Part shown: piece after piece, positions 1 to 5,842 of the stretch
Layout of the letters: the number at the start of each line of letters is the position of its first letter
How positions within the stretch are numbered: position 1 is the first letter of the stretch
NCBI GenBank assembly: GCA_024683255.1
Contig: JAIKYL010000212.1
Coordinates: 1-6,246 of the forward strand
Reading direction: 5' to 3'
DNA from: Bacteroidales bacterium
GTDB lineage: Bacteria > Bacteroidota > Bacteroidia > Bacteroidales > UBA932
DNA: 6,246 nt
Made by a program: the position numbers and the translations under genes
Notes under the pieces: generated by a model
What the model saw: only the letters and a program-made list of their open reading frames with translations
Told to the model about the DNA's origin: nothing
Database searches by the model: none

Positions 1-1
1 C

Positions 2-769
2 AACCTGCAGAACATTCCGGTTCGCACGGAGCGGGGCAAGGAGATCCGGAAGGCCTTTATCCCGGGCACGCCGGACGGCGTCATTGTAAGTGCCGATTAT
101 TCCCAGATAGAACTTCGCATCATGGCGCACCTTAGCCAGGATGCCCACCTGGTGCAGGCTTTCCGGGACGGGGTGGACGTGCATGCCGCCACTGCCGCCA
201 AGATTTTCGGCATTCCTGTGGAGGAGGTAACAAGGGAGCAGCGGGGCATGGCCAAAACGGCCAATTTCGGCATCATGTACGGCATTTCCTCCTTCGGTCT
301 GGCGCAGCGGCTGCACCTGTCCAGAAGTGCCGCCAAAGAGCTTATTGAAGGCTATTTTGCCTCCTTCCCGGCCATCCGCTCCTTCATTGACGGAAGCATT
401 GCCTTCGCCCGGGAGAACGGCTATGTGGAGACGCTCTTCGGACGCCGCCGGTACCTGCCGGACATAACCGCCCGCAACGCCACCGTGCGCGCCCTGGCGG
501 AACGAAACGCCGTGAACGCCCCCATCCAGGGGACATCGGCCGACATCATCAAGCTGGCTATGATCGGCGTGGCTCGTCGGCTCAAGGAAGAGGGCTTGAA
601 GAGCCGCATGGTGCTGCAGATCCACGACGAACTGCTCTTCGACGCCATCCCTTCGGAGGTGGAAAAGCTCAAAGAAATTGTGGTGGATGTAATGGAAAAC
701 GTAATCCGGCTCTCCGTCCCCCTCACGGTGGAGTGTTCTGCCGGCAAGAACTGGCTGGAAGCCCATTAA
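2..769 (+). CDS. polA: DNA polymerase I, C-terminal polymerase domain (5'-truncated by window edge)
   Basis: This is the last 255 residues of a family A DNA polymerase, which fills gaps during repair and Okazaki-fragment processing. The frame is open from base 2 and the start lies outside the window, so most of the protein (E. coli PolA has 928 residues) is missing. Fragment residues 1-8 read LQNIPVR-like, the conserved segment before motif A. Motif A is DYSQIELR with catalytic Asp at residue 32. Motif B (O-helix) follows R81-x3-K85-x3-F89-x2-Y93G, and Phe at 89 (E. coli Phe762 position) is the usual residue that discriminates against dideoxynucleotides. ERNAVNAPIQGTSAD is near residues 169-181. 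Motif C is QIHDE, with the metal-binding Asp at 209. The domain looks intact and ends normally at the family C-terminus. Whether the 5'-nuclease and 3'-5' exonuclease domains are present cannot be seen. The next gene starts 29 nt after the TAA stop, across a dispersed repeat. Confidence 0.97.
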   Translation, partial: NLQNIPVRTERGKEIRKAFIPGTPDGVIVSADYSQIELRIMAHLSQDAHLVQAFRDGVDVHAATAAKIFGIPVEEVTREQRGMAKTANFGIMYGISSFGLAQRLHLSRSAAKELIEGYFASFPAIRSFIDGSIAFARENGYVETLFGRRRYLPDITARNATVRALAERNAVNAPIQGTSADIIKLAMIGVARRLKEEGLKSRMVLQIHDELLFDAIPSEVEKLKEIVVDVMENVIRLSVPLTVECSAGKNWLEAH

Positions 770-770
770 C

Positions 771-799
771 CTGTCATTCTGAGCGAAGCGAAGAATCTA
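771..799 (+). repeat. Dispersed 29-bp repeat, copy 1 (polA/sigma junction)
   Basis: The sequence begins CTGTCATTCTGAGCGAAG and ends CGAAGAATCTA. It matches the copy at 5843-5871 at 27 of 29 positions; the differences are G/A at position 13 and C/T at position 19. Five-base inverted arms (ATTCT at 776-780, AGAAT at 792-796) flank an 11-base centre that holds a tandem GCGAA GCGAA. The repeat fills the whole polA-sigma gap except base 770, and its last A is the A of the sigma start codon. If translated on the + strand it gives CHSERSEES, a string I recall from spurious N-terminal extensions in many genome annotations, which suggests a widely dispersed element. Confidence 0.85.
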
Positions 800-1347
800 T
801 GGAATACAACGAAAAAGAACTGATAGAACAGGCCATCCAGGGCAACCAGACCGCCTTCCGGATGCTGTACCAGATTCACGAAAGGGCCGTCCGCGGCCGG
901 GTGAGCGGCTATTTCAAATGGAAGGCCGATGTGGACGACGTGGTGTCGGAAAGCTTCCAGAAGGCTTTCTCGGCTCTCCGGTCCTTTGACACTACGCGGG
1001 AATTCCGGCCCTGGCTCCTTACCATCGCCACCCGTACGGCGCTGGACCATCTGGACAGTATCCAGCGGGAAGACGAGAAGAAGGAGGGACAGACCGGCGC
1101 CCCGCAGCTCACGGATACCACTCCGGAAGAGGAGATTATCAACGACGAGGTGCATCAGCGCCTTATGCAGTTCATTGACGAACTGCCGTCCCTGTACAAG
1201 GACGTGATGATCAAGTACATGATAGAGGAATTGGAATACGAGGCCATCGCCCGGGAACTGGGCCTGGAGCTGAATACGGTGCGGACGCGCATCCGCCGTG
1301 GCAAGCAGCACCTGGCCGAAATGATGTTAAGGGGGGAAGTGGAATGA
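799..1347 (+). CDS. RNA polymerase sigma factor, sigma-70 family, ECF-like (two-domain)
   Basis: This is a 182-residue protein with the two-domain layout of small alternative sigma factors. Region 2 spans about residues 15-88: a DVDDVVSESFQKAF segment (44-57, core-binding and -10 recognition) is followed by FRPWLLTIATRTALDHL (69-85). A charged linker rich in Asp, Glu and Lys covers about 89-117. Region 4 spans about 118-172 and includes ELPSLYKDVMIKYMIEELEY and a helix-turn-helix EAIARELGLELNTVRTRIRRG (148-168). No region 1 or 3 is visible. I chose ATG at 799 because the earlier in-frame GTG at 733 lies inside polA and would force translation of the dispersed repeat. The purine-rich repeat end (GAAGCGAAGAA) would serve as the leader. 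No anti-sigma gene follows; the next gene is rsmG, overlapping as ATGA, so the pair is probably translationally coupled. Its target regulon cannot be inferred. Confidence 0.9.
   Translation: MEYNEKELIEQAIQGNQTAFRMLYQIHERAVRGRVSGYFKWKADVDDVVSESFQKAFSALRSFDTTREFRPWLLTIATRTALDHLDSIQREDEKKEGQTGAPQLTDTTPEEEIINDEVHQRLMQFIDELPSLYKDVMIKYMIEELEYEAIARELGLELNTVRTRIRRGKQHLAEMMLRGEVE
1330..1336 (+). promoter_or_regulatory. Possible Shine-Dalgarno-like tract for rsmG
   Basis: AGGGGGG lies 7 nt upstream of the rsmG ATG, inside the last codons of the sigma-factor gene. It is the only strongly G-rich tract in front of a start codon in this window. Bacteroidota generally depend little on SD pairing, so with the ATGA overlap this may mainly support re-initiation by ribosomes finishing the sigma factor. 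It could also simply be coding sequence. Confidence 0.4.
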
Positions 1348-1997
1348 CAGCTGCAGACTTTCTGGACTTTATCCGGGCCGATTTCTCCTGCACCTACCTG
1401 CAGGCCCATCAGTTTGAAATGCTGGATGCCCTGTACCGGGAGTGGAACGCCAAGATCAACGTGATTTCCCGGAAAGACATAGACGGCCTGTACGACCATC
1501 ACGTGCTGCATTCGCTGGCCATAGCCCGCTACCTGCTCACCGCTGCGGGATTGTACGAGCGGTTTTCATCGGCCCGCATCCTGGACCTGGGGACCGGCGG
1601 CGGTTTTCCCGGCATTCCGCTCTCCATCCTCTTTCCGGGTGCGCAGTTTGTCCTCTGCGACTCAGTGGGTAAGAAAACCATTGTGGCCCAGGCGGTTGCA
1701 TCGGCCCTGGAGCTGAAGAACGTGGAAGTGGTGAACGCCCGCGCAGAGAGTCTTCCGGGTAAGTTTGACTTTGTGGTGTCCCGCGCCGTGGCCTCCCTGC
1801 CGGACTTTTATCCCTGGGTGAAAGGCAAGTTTTCCCAGGGCATTCTGTACCTGAAGGGCGGTGATGTCAATGAAGAAATCTCCACCGTCATGGCGCGCCA
1901 CAAGCTGCCTCGCGGCAGCGTGTCCACCTGGCCCGTCTCCTCATGGCTTCAGGATCCCTATTACGACGGCAAGTTGGTAATTCACATCCGGAAGTAA
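1344..1997 (+). CDS. rsmG: 16S rRNA (guanine(527)-N(7))-methyltransferase RsmG (GidB)
   Basis: This is a 217-residue SAM-dependent methyltransferase of the RsmG/GidB family, close to the usual length of about 210 (E. coli 207). The family methylates N7 of G527 in the 530 loop of 16S rRNA in the small ribosomal subunit; its loss gives low-level streptomycin resistance in several bacteria. Visible family features are the N-terminal helical part with NVISRKDIDGLYDHHVLHSL (39-58), the glycine-rich SAM-binding motif ILDLGTGGGFPGIPL (79-93), a second acidic position FVLCDSVGKK (102-111), NARAE (131-135) and VSRAVASLPDF (145-155). YLKGG (169-173) follows near the C-terminal strands. The start is the ATG at 1344, which overlaps the TGA of the sigma gene by four bases (ATGA), so expression probably depends on translation of that gene. 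No terminator is evident after the TAA, and the rpmH promoter begins 5 nt later. Confidence 0.96.
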   Translation: MTAADFLDFIRADFSCTYLQAHQFEMLDALYREWNAKINVISRKDIDGLYDHHVLHSLAIARYLLTAAGLYERFSSARILDLGTGGGFPGIPLSILFPGAQFVLCDSVGKKTIVAQAVASALELKNVEVVNARAESLPGKFDFVVSRAVASLPDFYPWVKGKFSQGILYLKGGDVNEEISTVMARHKLPRGSVSTWPVSSWLQDPYYDGKLVIHIRK

Positions 1998-2002
1998 AAA
2001 AA

Positions 2003-2034
2003 TTTGGCGGTTTCGGCGGGAATTTGTATCTTTG
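2003..2034 (+). promoter_or_regulatory. Bacteroidota-type promoter for rpmH
   Basis: TTTG at 2003-2006 and TATCTTTG at 2027-2034 match the -33 (TTTG) and -7 (TAnnTTTG) elements described for the Bacteroides primary sigma factor, with a 20-nt spacer. The predicted transcription start is around 2040, giving a leader of about 30 nt before the rpmH ATG at 2071. That leader is A-rich (GAAAAAATATAAAAACGAG) with no clear SD, as is common in this phylum. Confidence 0.78.
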
Positions 2035-2070
2035 CAGCCCTTACGCGAAAAAATATAAAAACGAGATATC

Positions 2071-2223
2071 ATGAAGAGAACATTTCAACCTTCCCGCCGC
2101 AAGCGTGTGAACAAGCACGGTTTCCGTGCCCGCATGGCTTCCGCCAACGGCCGCCGCGTCCTTAGCGCCCGCCGTCGTCACGCCCGCAAGAAACTCAGCG
2201 TATCCGACGAAGACCGCTGGTAG
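2071..2223 (+). CDS. rpmH: 50S ribosomal protein L34
   Basis: This is a 50-residue, strongly basic protein that opens with [20 protein letters not shown] and continues [20 protein letters not shown], the diagnostic L34 sequence across bacteria. L34 is a late-assembling small protein of the large ribosomal subunit that packs against 23S rRNA. The length is slightly above the 44-46 residues of many L34 proteins because of a [11 protein letters not shown] tail of the kind seen in Bacteroidota. It has its own promoter and an intrinsic terminator, so it is probably a strongly expressed single-gene unit. In many other bacteria rpmH is followed by rnpA; here ettA follows instead. The gene is certain from sequence alone. 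Confidence 0.98.
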   Translation: MKRTFQPSRRKRVNKHGFRARMASANGRRVLSARRRHARKKLSVSDEDRW

Positions 2224-2246
2224 TCTCTTGCAGACCGCAAACAGTT

Positions 2247-2279
2247 AACCGCAGACCCCAAAAGGCCTGCGGTTTTTTG
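2247..2279 (+). terminator. Rho-independent terminator after rpmH
   Basis: Left arm AACCGCAG (2247-2254) pairs perfectly with CTGCGGTT (2267-2274). Beyond one mismatch the stem extends by two G-C pairs (CC 2256-2257 with GG 2264-2265), leaving a loop of CCAAAA. A run of six T (2273-2278) follows. The stem begins 23 nt after the rpmH stop. The opposite strand lacks a matching U-tract, so it should act only on rightward transcription. Confidence 0.85.
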
Positions 2280-2291
2280 TGGTTTTTATTG

Positions 2292-2299
2292 TATCTTTG
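2292..2299 (+). promoter_or_regulatory. Probable -7 box of the ettA promoter
   Basis: TATCTTTG matches TAnnTTTG exactly and shares the 11-mer TTGTATCTTTG with the rpmH promoter (2024-2034). A -33 TTTG at the usual spacing of about 20 nt is not present: the expected place falls in the terminator stem, and the nearest TTTG (2276-2279) is only 12 nt away. The predicted start of transcription is near 2304, about a dozen bases before the ettA ATG. Confidence 0.6.
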
Positions 2300-2315
2300 T
2301 CCAAACCGCATTATT

Positions 2316-3992
2316 ATGGCCGACGAAAAGATTATCTTCTCCATGAACGGGGTGAGCAAGATCCTGCCCCACAACAACAAAGTCATCCTCAAGGACATCT
2401 ACCTGGGCTTTTTCTATGGAGCCAAGATCGGCATCCTGGGCCTGAACGGAGCCGGTAAGTCCACGCTCCTTAAGATCATTGCCGGCGTGGAAAAGGCCAC
2501 CCGTGGAGAAGTGGTCTGGGCGCCCGGATACAGTGTGGGCTACCTGGAGCAGGAGCCGCAGATGGATCCGGAAAAGACCGTACTGGAAGTAGTGCAAGAG
2601 GGTGTGCAGCCCGTTATGGATATCCTGCAGGAATACAACGACATTTCCCTCAAGTTCATGGAGCCGATGGACGACGACGAGATGAACCGCCTCATAGAGC
2701 GCCAGGGAGAACTCACGGAACAGATTGAGCACGTGGGCGGATGGGAGATTGATTCCAAGCTGGAAAGGGCCATGGACGCCCTGCAGTGCCCGCCCAGTGA
2801 GCAGAAGATCAAAGAACTTTCCGGCGGTGAGCGTCGCCGCGTGGCCTTATGCCGATTGCTGCTGCAAGAACCGGACGTGCTCCTGCTGGACGAGCCCACC
2901 AACCACCTGGACACGGAATCCATCCAATGGCTGGAAGCCCACTTGCAACAGTACAAGGGTACGGTGATTGCCGTCACGCACGACCGTTATTTCCTGGACA
3001 ATGTGGCCGGCTGGATCCTGGAGCTGGACCGTGGAGAGGGCATTCCCTGGAAGGGCAACTATTCCTCCTGGCTGGAGCAGAAGACCAAACGCCTGGCCCA
3101 GGAAGAAAAGGCCGAAAGCAAGCGCCGCAAGACCCTGGAACGGGAACTGGAGTGGGTCCGGATGGCCCCCAAGGCCCGCCAGGCCAAGCAGAAAGCCCGT
3201 CTGGGAGCGTACGAAAAACTGGCATCGGCCGATACCCAACAGAAGGAAGCCAACCTGGAAATCTATATCCCCAACGGACCGCATCTGGGCAACAAGGTTA
3301 TCAAGTTCACGGATGTTTCCAAGGCCTATGGGGACAAGCTCCTCTTTGAACACCTAACCTTCGAACTGCCGCCGGCAGGCATCGTAGGTGTCATCGGCCC
3401 TAATGGTGCCGGTAAAACCACGCTCTTCCGCCTTATCATGGGCATCGAGAAGCCGGACAGCGGCACTATCGAGATTGGAGAAACGGTGAAAATCTCGTAC
3501 GTGGACCAGCAGCACCGTTCCATAGATCCGGACAAGACGGTGTATGAGACCATCGCGGGTAATTCCGAATGGGTACGCATGGGCGGAAAGGACGTGAATG
3601 CCCGCGCCTGGGTGTCCCGCTTCAATTTTTCCGGGGCCGATCAGGAGAAAAAGTGCGGCGTACTCTCCGGCGGTGAACGCAACCGCCTGCACCTGGCTCT
3701 TACCCTCAAGGACGAAGGCAATGTGCTCCTTTTGGACGAACCCACTAACGACGTGGATGTGAACACCATCCGCGCCCTGGAAGAGGGTCTGGACGGGTTT
3801 GCGGGCTGCGCCGTTGTGGTGAGCCACGACCGCTGGTTCCTGGACCGCATCGCCACCCACATCCTGGCCTACGAAGGAGAGGGCAAAGTGGTCTTCTTCG
3901 AAGGCAACTACCAGGAATACGAGGCCAACCGAAAGATGCGCCTGGGAGACACCGAACCCAAGCGCTTCAAGTACAAGAAGCTGATGGAGTAG
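2316..3992 (+). CDS. ettA: Energy-dependent translational throttle protein EttA (ABC-F ATPase)
   Basis: This is a 558-residue soluble ABC-F protein with two nucleotide-binding domains and no membrane segments; E. coli EttA has 555. EttA binds the ribosomal E site and gates the first elongation step according to the ATP/ADP ratio. NBD1 has Walker A GLNGAGKST (42-50), signature LSGGE (168-172), Walker B LLLLDEPTNHLD with catalytic Glu193, and H-switch His222. The inter-domain PtIM helical linker (about 240-320) carries GEGIPWKGNYSSWLEQK and the basic ELEWVRMAPKARQAKQKAR stretch, both EttA-like. NBD2 has Walker A GPNGAGKTT (361-369), LSGGE (450-454), Walker B with Glu475 and His504. The C-terminus EPKRFKYKKL also matches EttA rather than Uup or YheS. 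All ATPase residues are intact. I chose ATG at 2316; an in-frame TTG at 2277 lies in the terminator, upstream of the -7 box. It is monocistronic, and its stop is one base from the convergent hydrolase stop. Confidence 0.95.
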   Translation: MADEKIIFSMNGVSKILPHNNKVILKDIYLGFFYGAKIGILGLNGAGKSTLLKIIAGVEKATRGEVVWAPGYSVGYLEQEPQMDPEKTVLEVVQEGVQPVMDILQEYNDISLKFMEPMDDDEMNRLIERQGELTEQIEHVGGWEIDSKLERAMDALQCPPSEQKIKELSGGERRRVALCRLLLQEPDVLLLDEPTNHLDTESIQWLEAHLQQYKGTVIAVTHDRYFLDNVAGWILELDRGEGIPWKGNYSSWLEQKTKRLAQEEKAESKRRKTLERELEWVRMAPKARQAKQKARLGAYEKLASADTQQKEANLEIYIPNGPHLGNKVIKFTDVSKAYGDKLLFEHLTFELPPAGIVGVIGPNGAGKTTLFRLIMGIEKPDSGTIEIGETVKISYVDQQHRSIDPDKTVYETIAGNSEWVRMGGKDVNARAWVSRFNFSGADQEKKCGVLSGGERNRLHLALTLKDEGNVLLLDEPTNDVDVNTIRALEEGLDGFAGCAVVVSHDRWFLDRIATHILAYEGEGKVVFFEGNYQEYEANRKMRLGDTEPKRFKYKKLME

Positions 3993-3993
3993 G

Positions 3994-5232
3994 CTATTCC
4001 TGGAACAGGTCCCGGTGGGGGATCGCTCCGGAGAAACGGGAGCGGAGGTTGGTAAACAGTGCACCTATATCGCCCGAGAAGCGGGAACCACGCCAGGAGG
4101 AAGTGTTGGAGATGAATATCCAGCATTCGCCGTCGGCATAGGTTTTCACCAGGGCCTGGGTGCCGGAGAAGGAGCCGGAGCGCGTCCATTCGCCCGTGGG
4201 CTTGGTGTCGTTCCAGCCCAGGGAGAAGGTTTCCGTGTCAAAGTAATTGGTCATCTGGTTCACCGAATACTCCAGCAGGATGTCTTCCAGGGGGCCTTTC
4301 CCGTCAATGGATGCCACCATCCGCGCCAGTTCCACGGCCGATCCGGTCCAGCCGCCCGCGCCCATGGATCCGGTCACGTTGTTGCCGCCGTAACACTTTT
4401 CCACCTGGGCATACTGACCGTCGAAGGAACGTGTCTTTTCGGCATCCGGCTGCATATAATAACGGGTTTCGCCGGGGTGGCGTTCGGAAAGGTAATTCCC
4501 GCCGATGCGGAAGCCCCGGCAACGGGCCGGTTCAAAAACGTGCTCCCGCATGAAGGCTTCGTAAGACTGTCCGGAGACCTCTTCAATGATTAGGGAAAGC
4601 AGCAGGAAACCAAAATTGGAGTATTCCTGCCAGGTGCCCGGTTCGTAAGAGAGCGTCCGTCTCAGCTGCTGGCGCAGCAGTGCATCCAGCGAAGTGTAGG
4701 GGGAGAAGACCGGATCCCCGCCCCGGGTGGCGAAGCCCGCCTGGTGACGCAGCAGGTGCTCAACTGTGATGAGGTAATAATTGTCGTCCCGGATGTAGGA
4801 ATCGTATTTGTTCAGAATGCCCGTCGGCCCAAAAACGGGGGTGTCCAGGAACAGTTTGGCCTCTTCCTGCAGCTTCATCACACCAATGGCAGTAAGGAGC
4901 TTGGAAACGGAGGCAATGCGGAGGGTGGTGCCGGGAGTCATGGGCGTGACGTCATCGGCCATTCCATAGCCTTTGGCGTATACCAGGGAATCGTTCCGCA
5001 TCACGGCCAGGGAAACCCCGTGAAGGCTCCAGAAATCCATGAAACTGTCCACCGCCTGGTCCATCGGCTTCAGTTCCGGAAGTTCCGAAAGGGTGTTTGT
5101 TATAAACACGTTCAGGGAGTCGCGGTACGCCGGAGCGGGAGGCACTTCATCGGCCTGGCCCCGCAGCAGAAAAGAACAGCCGCCCCCCGCCAGGAGGAGC
5201 AGCAGGCCCGGTATGAGGGCTTTTCCGTTCAC
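3994..5232 (-). CDS. Serine hydrolase, beta-lactamase/PBP-like fold (class C-type family), probably exported or lipid-anchored
   Basis: This is a 412-residue protein of the beta-lactamase-related serine hydrolase family (Pfam Beta-lactamase, PF00144), which includes D-aminopeptidases, esterases and class C-like PBPs. The N-terminus is a short basic start and a hydrophobic stretch LIPGLLLLLAGGG before Cys19, so it is a signal peptide. The lipobox is imperfect because -3 is Gly. The catalytic motif SxxK is S108-V-S-K111 (IASVSKLLTAIG), and the second motif YxN is Y204-S-N206 (YSNFGFLLLS). The third motif, usually HxG or KTG, appears as R351-S-G353 in RSGSFSGTQALV. GAGGWTGSAVELARM (291-305) is family-typical. 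The start is GTG at 5232-5230, overlapping the upstream kinase TGA as GTGA; the next in-frame Met (57) would remove the signal. It is last in a leftward operon. The substrate is unknown: cell-wall peptides, D-amino-acid peptides or esters are possible, and beta-lactam resistance should not be assumed. Confidence 0.9.
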   Translation of the reverse strand: MNGKALIPGLLLLLAGGGCSFLLRGQADEVPPAPAYRDSLNVFITNTLSELPELKPMDQAVDSFMDFWSLHGVSLAVMRNDSLVYAKGYGMADDVTPMTPGTTLRIASVSKLLTAIGVMKLQEEAKLFLDTPVFGPTGILNKYDSYIRDDNYYLITVEHLLRHQAGFATRGGDPVFSPYTSLDALLRQQLRRTLSYEPGTWQEYSNFGFLLLSLIIEEVSGQSYEAFMREHVFEPARCRGFRIGGNYLSERHPGETRYYMQPDAEKTRSFDGQYAQVEKCYGGNNVTGSMGAGGWTGSAVELARMVASIDGKGPLEDILLEYSVNQMTNYFDTETFSLGWNDTKPTGEWTRSGSFSGTQALVKTYADGECWIFISNTSSWRGSRFSGDIGALFTNLRSRFSGAIPHRDLFQE

Positions 5233-5837
5233 CGGATTTTACCGGCGCGGCGGCCGAAGTCGATGATAAAGTCGGCAGTGCCTTCGATGCCCAGGATGGA
5301 GCTGTCCACGCAGAGGTCGTAGTTGGAGGCCACGCCCCATGCGCCGAAGGTATAATAGTTATAATAGGTTTCCCGCGTGCGGTCCTTGCGGCGCATGAGG
5401 GCTTCGGCTTCATCGGCCGATAAACCTTCCAGCTCCACCAGGCGCTGGATGCGGTATGCTTCCGGTCCGCACACAAAGACGTCCAAGCAGTTCAGGTCCC
5501 GGAGGATGTAGTCTGCGCAGCGGCCGATGATCACGGCGTCACCCTTTTCGGCAACGCTGCGGATAACCTCGCTCTGTGCCTTGAAAAGGATGTCGTCGTT
5601 GACATAGGCGCTGTCCATGTAGCTCATCCGGCCCGATGTGAAGAAACTGGAGGCCGAGAAAATGCTGCGTTTCTTCTCTCCGCCGGCGAAGAGGTCCTTG
5701 GAGTAACCGCTCTCTTCGGCCGCCTTGGAGATTAGCTCGTTGTCGTAGAAGGGGATTCCCAACTTCTCGGCGATGGCCTGGCCCACGTAACCGCCGCCGC
5801 TGCCGAAACTCCGGCCCACATTGATGATGGTGTGCAT
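5229..5837 (-). CDS. Cytidylate-kinase-like family protein
   Basis: This is a 202-residue P-loop protein resembling the Cytidylate_kin2 family (PF13189), a cytoplasmic group related to CMP kinase whose substrate is poorly established. It opens with MHTIINVGRSFGSGGGYVG, where residues 12-16 (GSGGG) take the place of the phosphate-binding loop. Further family features are IPFYDNELI (28-36), AVIIGRCADYIL (101-112), RRKDRTRETYYNYYTFGAWG (149-168) and NYDLCVDSSILGIEGTADFI (172-191). The classical P-loop Lys is absent; from memory many relatives carry Arg in GSGGR, but here that position is Gly16. Two ATGs are possible: 5837, chosen because it places the first strand at the family's usual N-terminus, or 5849, which adds MTDN and lies inside the dispersed repeat. 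A more upstream TTG (5939) would run through the MATE gene and the repeat and is rejected. The gene lies between the MATE gene and the hydrolase, overlapping the latter as GTGA. It is probably co-transcribed with both. Confidence 0.88.
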   Translation of the reverse strand: MHTIINVGRSFGSGGGYVGQAIAEKLGIPFYDNELISKAAEESGYSKDLFAGGEKKRSIFSASSFFTSGRMSYMDSAYVNDDILFKAQSEVIRSVAEKGDAVIIGRCADYILRDLNCLDVFVCGPEAYRIQRLVELEGLSADEAEALMRRKDRTRETYYNYYTFGAWGVASNYDLCVDSSILGIEGTADFIIDFGRRAGKIR

Positions 5838-5842
5838 ATTAT

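Noticed and set aside
733..798. N-terminal extension of the sigma factor from the GTG at 733 (adds residues including CHSERSEES)
   Set aside because: It lies inside the end of polA and translates the dispersed repeat. The sigma-family homology begins after the ATG at 799.
1760..1767. TAAGTTTG, a match to the -7 consensus inside rsmG
   Set aside because: There is no TTTG at -33 spacing and no gene start follows for about 300 bases. It encodes conserved GKFDF residues of RsmG.
2277..2315. Extended ettA start at TTG 2277
   Set aside because: This would start in the terminator T-run, upstream of the predicted transcription start. The ATG at 2316 gives the length and N-terminus expected for EttA.
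2849..3349. Long alternative-frame open stretches on both strands inside ettA (for example 2849-3349 + and 2847-3353 -)
   Set aside because: They are low-complexity Pro/Gly/Arg translations caused by GC-rich codon bias over a well-supported ABC-F gene.
4015..4593. 192-residue open frame on the + strand opposite the hydrolase
   Set aside because: It is a Gly/Ala/Val-rich shadow of the GC-rich antisense strand, with no recognisable domain, promoter or leader. The hydrolase on the other strand has clear motifs.
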